Shown here piece after piece: positions 5,323 to 6,263 of a stretch of DNA of 6,263 nt. The stretch is from positions 1 to 6,263 of the forward strand of contig JBLINP010000281.1 of the NCBI GenBank assembly GCA_047639415.1, given 5' to 3'. This DNA is from OFTM34 sp047639415 (GTDB lineage Bacteria; Planctomycetota; UBA1135; GCA-002686595). The position numbers and the translations under genes were made by a program. Below the pieces are notes generated by a model that had not been told where the DNA came from, made no database searches, and worked only from the letters and a program-made list of their open reading frames with translations. Numbering within the stretch: position 1 is the first letter of the stretch; each line of letters begins with the position of its first letter.

Positions 5323-6263
5323 ACAAACTTAAAGCACAGCATGCGATACCCGCTCGCCGCTCTCCCAGTCCATCGCCTGGGATGGGAACTGCCGCAAGAG
5401 AATCGTCTGACGCCTATCTCCGGCGGGACCCTTCCACGGCGACTCTTTATGAGATCCTAGCCACGAACCTAGAAACCTTCCTGGCCCGATCCCAAGACGA
5501 CCCTTCCAAGTCCCCTCTTCCCAGCTACGTCATTCGCGAATTGCAGAGCCACCTCCAATGCGGAATCCTGGCCTACGGCTTCTCTCGCTTTCGATGCTAT
5601 CGCTGTGGCACTGATGAACTGCTCGCCTTCTCCTGCAAGGGCCGCGGGTTCTGTCCTTCCTGCGGCGGCAGGCGCATGGCGGAGTCGGCCGCTCACTTGG
5701 TCGACCACGTTCTGCCACAAGTCCCCATCCGCCAGTGGGTGATTTCCTTCCCCTGGGCCCTGCGCTACCTCCTCGCACGCCGTCCCCGTTTGCTGTCAGA
5801 GGTACGCCGCATTTTCCTGCGCGCAGTTTTTGGCTTCTACCGCAAACAAGCCAGGCTGGCAGGTCACCGTCGAGGCCGAGCAGGCGCTGTCAGTCGCATT
5901 CAGCGCTTTGGTTCCTCGCTCAATCTGAATCCGCACCTGCACACATTAATGTTGGACGGCGTCTACTCTGCCGAATCACCATCCTCTCGCCTCGGCTTTC
6001 ACGATGCTACTGACGTAACCCAAGAGGACGTCGAGCGGCTTGTCCAAACAGTTCATGATCGTGTGCTTCGTCACCTCGAGCGCCAAGGCCTCTTGTCCGC
6101 TGATGGCACCTTTGCCACATCTCAAGACGAAGTCCAAGAAAGCCTTCTCCCGCTCTTCCAAGCAGCCTCCATTCGCGGCCAAGCCTTTCAAGCTTCAGAG
6201 CCCGACGCGACTGTCGAAAAAGTCTTCCAACTCGTCCCAGCCAATCAGCGCTTCAAGCCCCCC
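5294..6263 (+). mobile_element. IS91-family rolling-circle element, left part
   Basis: The element comprises the hairpin terminus and the transposase, which runs off the right edge. The exact left border is uncertain by a few bases: it may be 5294, just after a GTTC tetranucleotide, or slightly further left if the whole extended hairpin belongs to the element. IS91 elements make no target duplication, so the border must be set by comparison with an uninterrupted permease gene. The other end (ori) lies outside the window. Confidence 0.7.
5382..6263 (+). CDS. IS91-family HUH transposase (3' end outside window)
   Basis: This protein is a rolling-circle transposase: it nicks one DNA strand at the element's end and forms a covalent tyrosine-DNA link. 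The frame is open from 5301 to the last base; from ATG 5382 it gives 294 codons with no stop. The N-terminal zinc-binding domain has CYRC (Cys72, Cys75), FSCKGRGFCPSC (Cys85, Cys91, Cys94) and the family's GRRMAESAAHLVDHVLPQVP block. Then comes RQWVISFPWALRYLL, and QRFGSSLNLNPHLH holds the metal-binding HUH motif (His185, His187), followed by LMLDGVY. The catalytic tyrosine region of these proteins (about 370-430 residues) should lie past the right edge. The start is not backed by a clear ribosome binding site, and an earlier non-ATG start is possible. Low-quality shadow frames on both strands overlap it. Confidence 0.93.
   Translation, partial: MGTAARESSDAYLRRDPSTATLYEILATNLETFLARSQDDPSKSPLPSYVIRELQSHLQCGILAYGFSRFRCYRCGTDELLAFSCKGRGFCPSCGGRRMAESAAHLVDHVLPQVPIRQWVISFPWALRYLLARRPRLLSEVRRIFLRAVFGFYRKQARLAGHRRGRAGAVSRIQRFGSSLNLNPHLHTLMLDGVYSAESPSSRLGFHDATDVTQEDVERLVQTVHDRVLRHLERQGLLSADGTFATSQDEVQESLLPLFQAASIRGQAFQASEPDATVEKVFQLVPANQRFKPP

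Overview
The window looks like a patch of bacterial accessory DNA made of mobile elements and broken genes. An ISL3-type insertion sequence lies at the left end. An IS91-type rolling-circle element lies at the right end and runs off the window. Between them are one long alpha-helical hypothetical protein, one small secreted cysteine-bearing protein, and several gene fragments. The taxon cannot be fixed from this sequence. Scarce Shine-Dalgarno signals, GTG/TTG starts, a membrane-anchored helical-repeat-like protein, a DUF3526-type ABC permease and this mix of transposases would suit a Planctomycetota-like or other large-genome environmental bacterium. That is an inference only. Base composition shifts visibly from block to block: the permease region is clearly the most GC-rich, and the area around 2940-3440 is poorer. 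This fits a patchwork of DNA of different origins.

Layout. 1-789 (+) is the C-terminal part of an ISL3 transposase with all three acidic catalytic residues in view; the element probably ends near 805. 806-1136 (+) is the tail of a second, unrelated transposase. Its recognisable homology starts right where the ISL3 element ends, which suggests a nested insertion. 1214-2818 (-) encodes a 534-residue protein with one N-terminal membrane anchor and a long helical body. 2944-3279 (-) encodes a 111-residue exported protein with two CX10C motifs. 3334-3574 (-) may be a frameshifted gene remnant. 3575-3946 (+) resembles the C-terminal part of MYG1-family proteins without the N-terminal metal-binding part, and 3947-4124 (+) is coding-like sequence without a start codon. 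4294-5292 (-) is a DUF3526/ABC-2 permease lacking its N-terminal part. 5290-5322 holds a strong hairpin, interpreted as the IS91 terminus. 5382-6263 (+) is the N-terminal part of an IS91 transposase with its zinc-binding cysteines and HUH motif.

How the parts relate. The only linked pair that may be intact is 1214-2818 and 2944-3279: same strand, 125 bp apart, both predicted to face the cell envelope. The permease seems to have been cut by the IS91-type element, so its missing N-terminus and partner ATPase may lie beyond the right edge. No CRISPR array, tRNA, rRNA or clear defence system was found. The most interesting items are the twin-CX10C secreted protein, the hairpin boundary that splits the permease, and the nested transposases.
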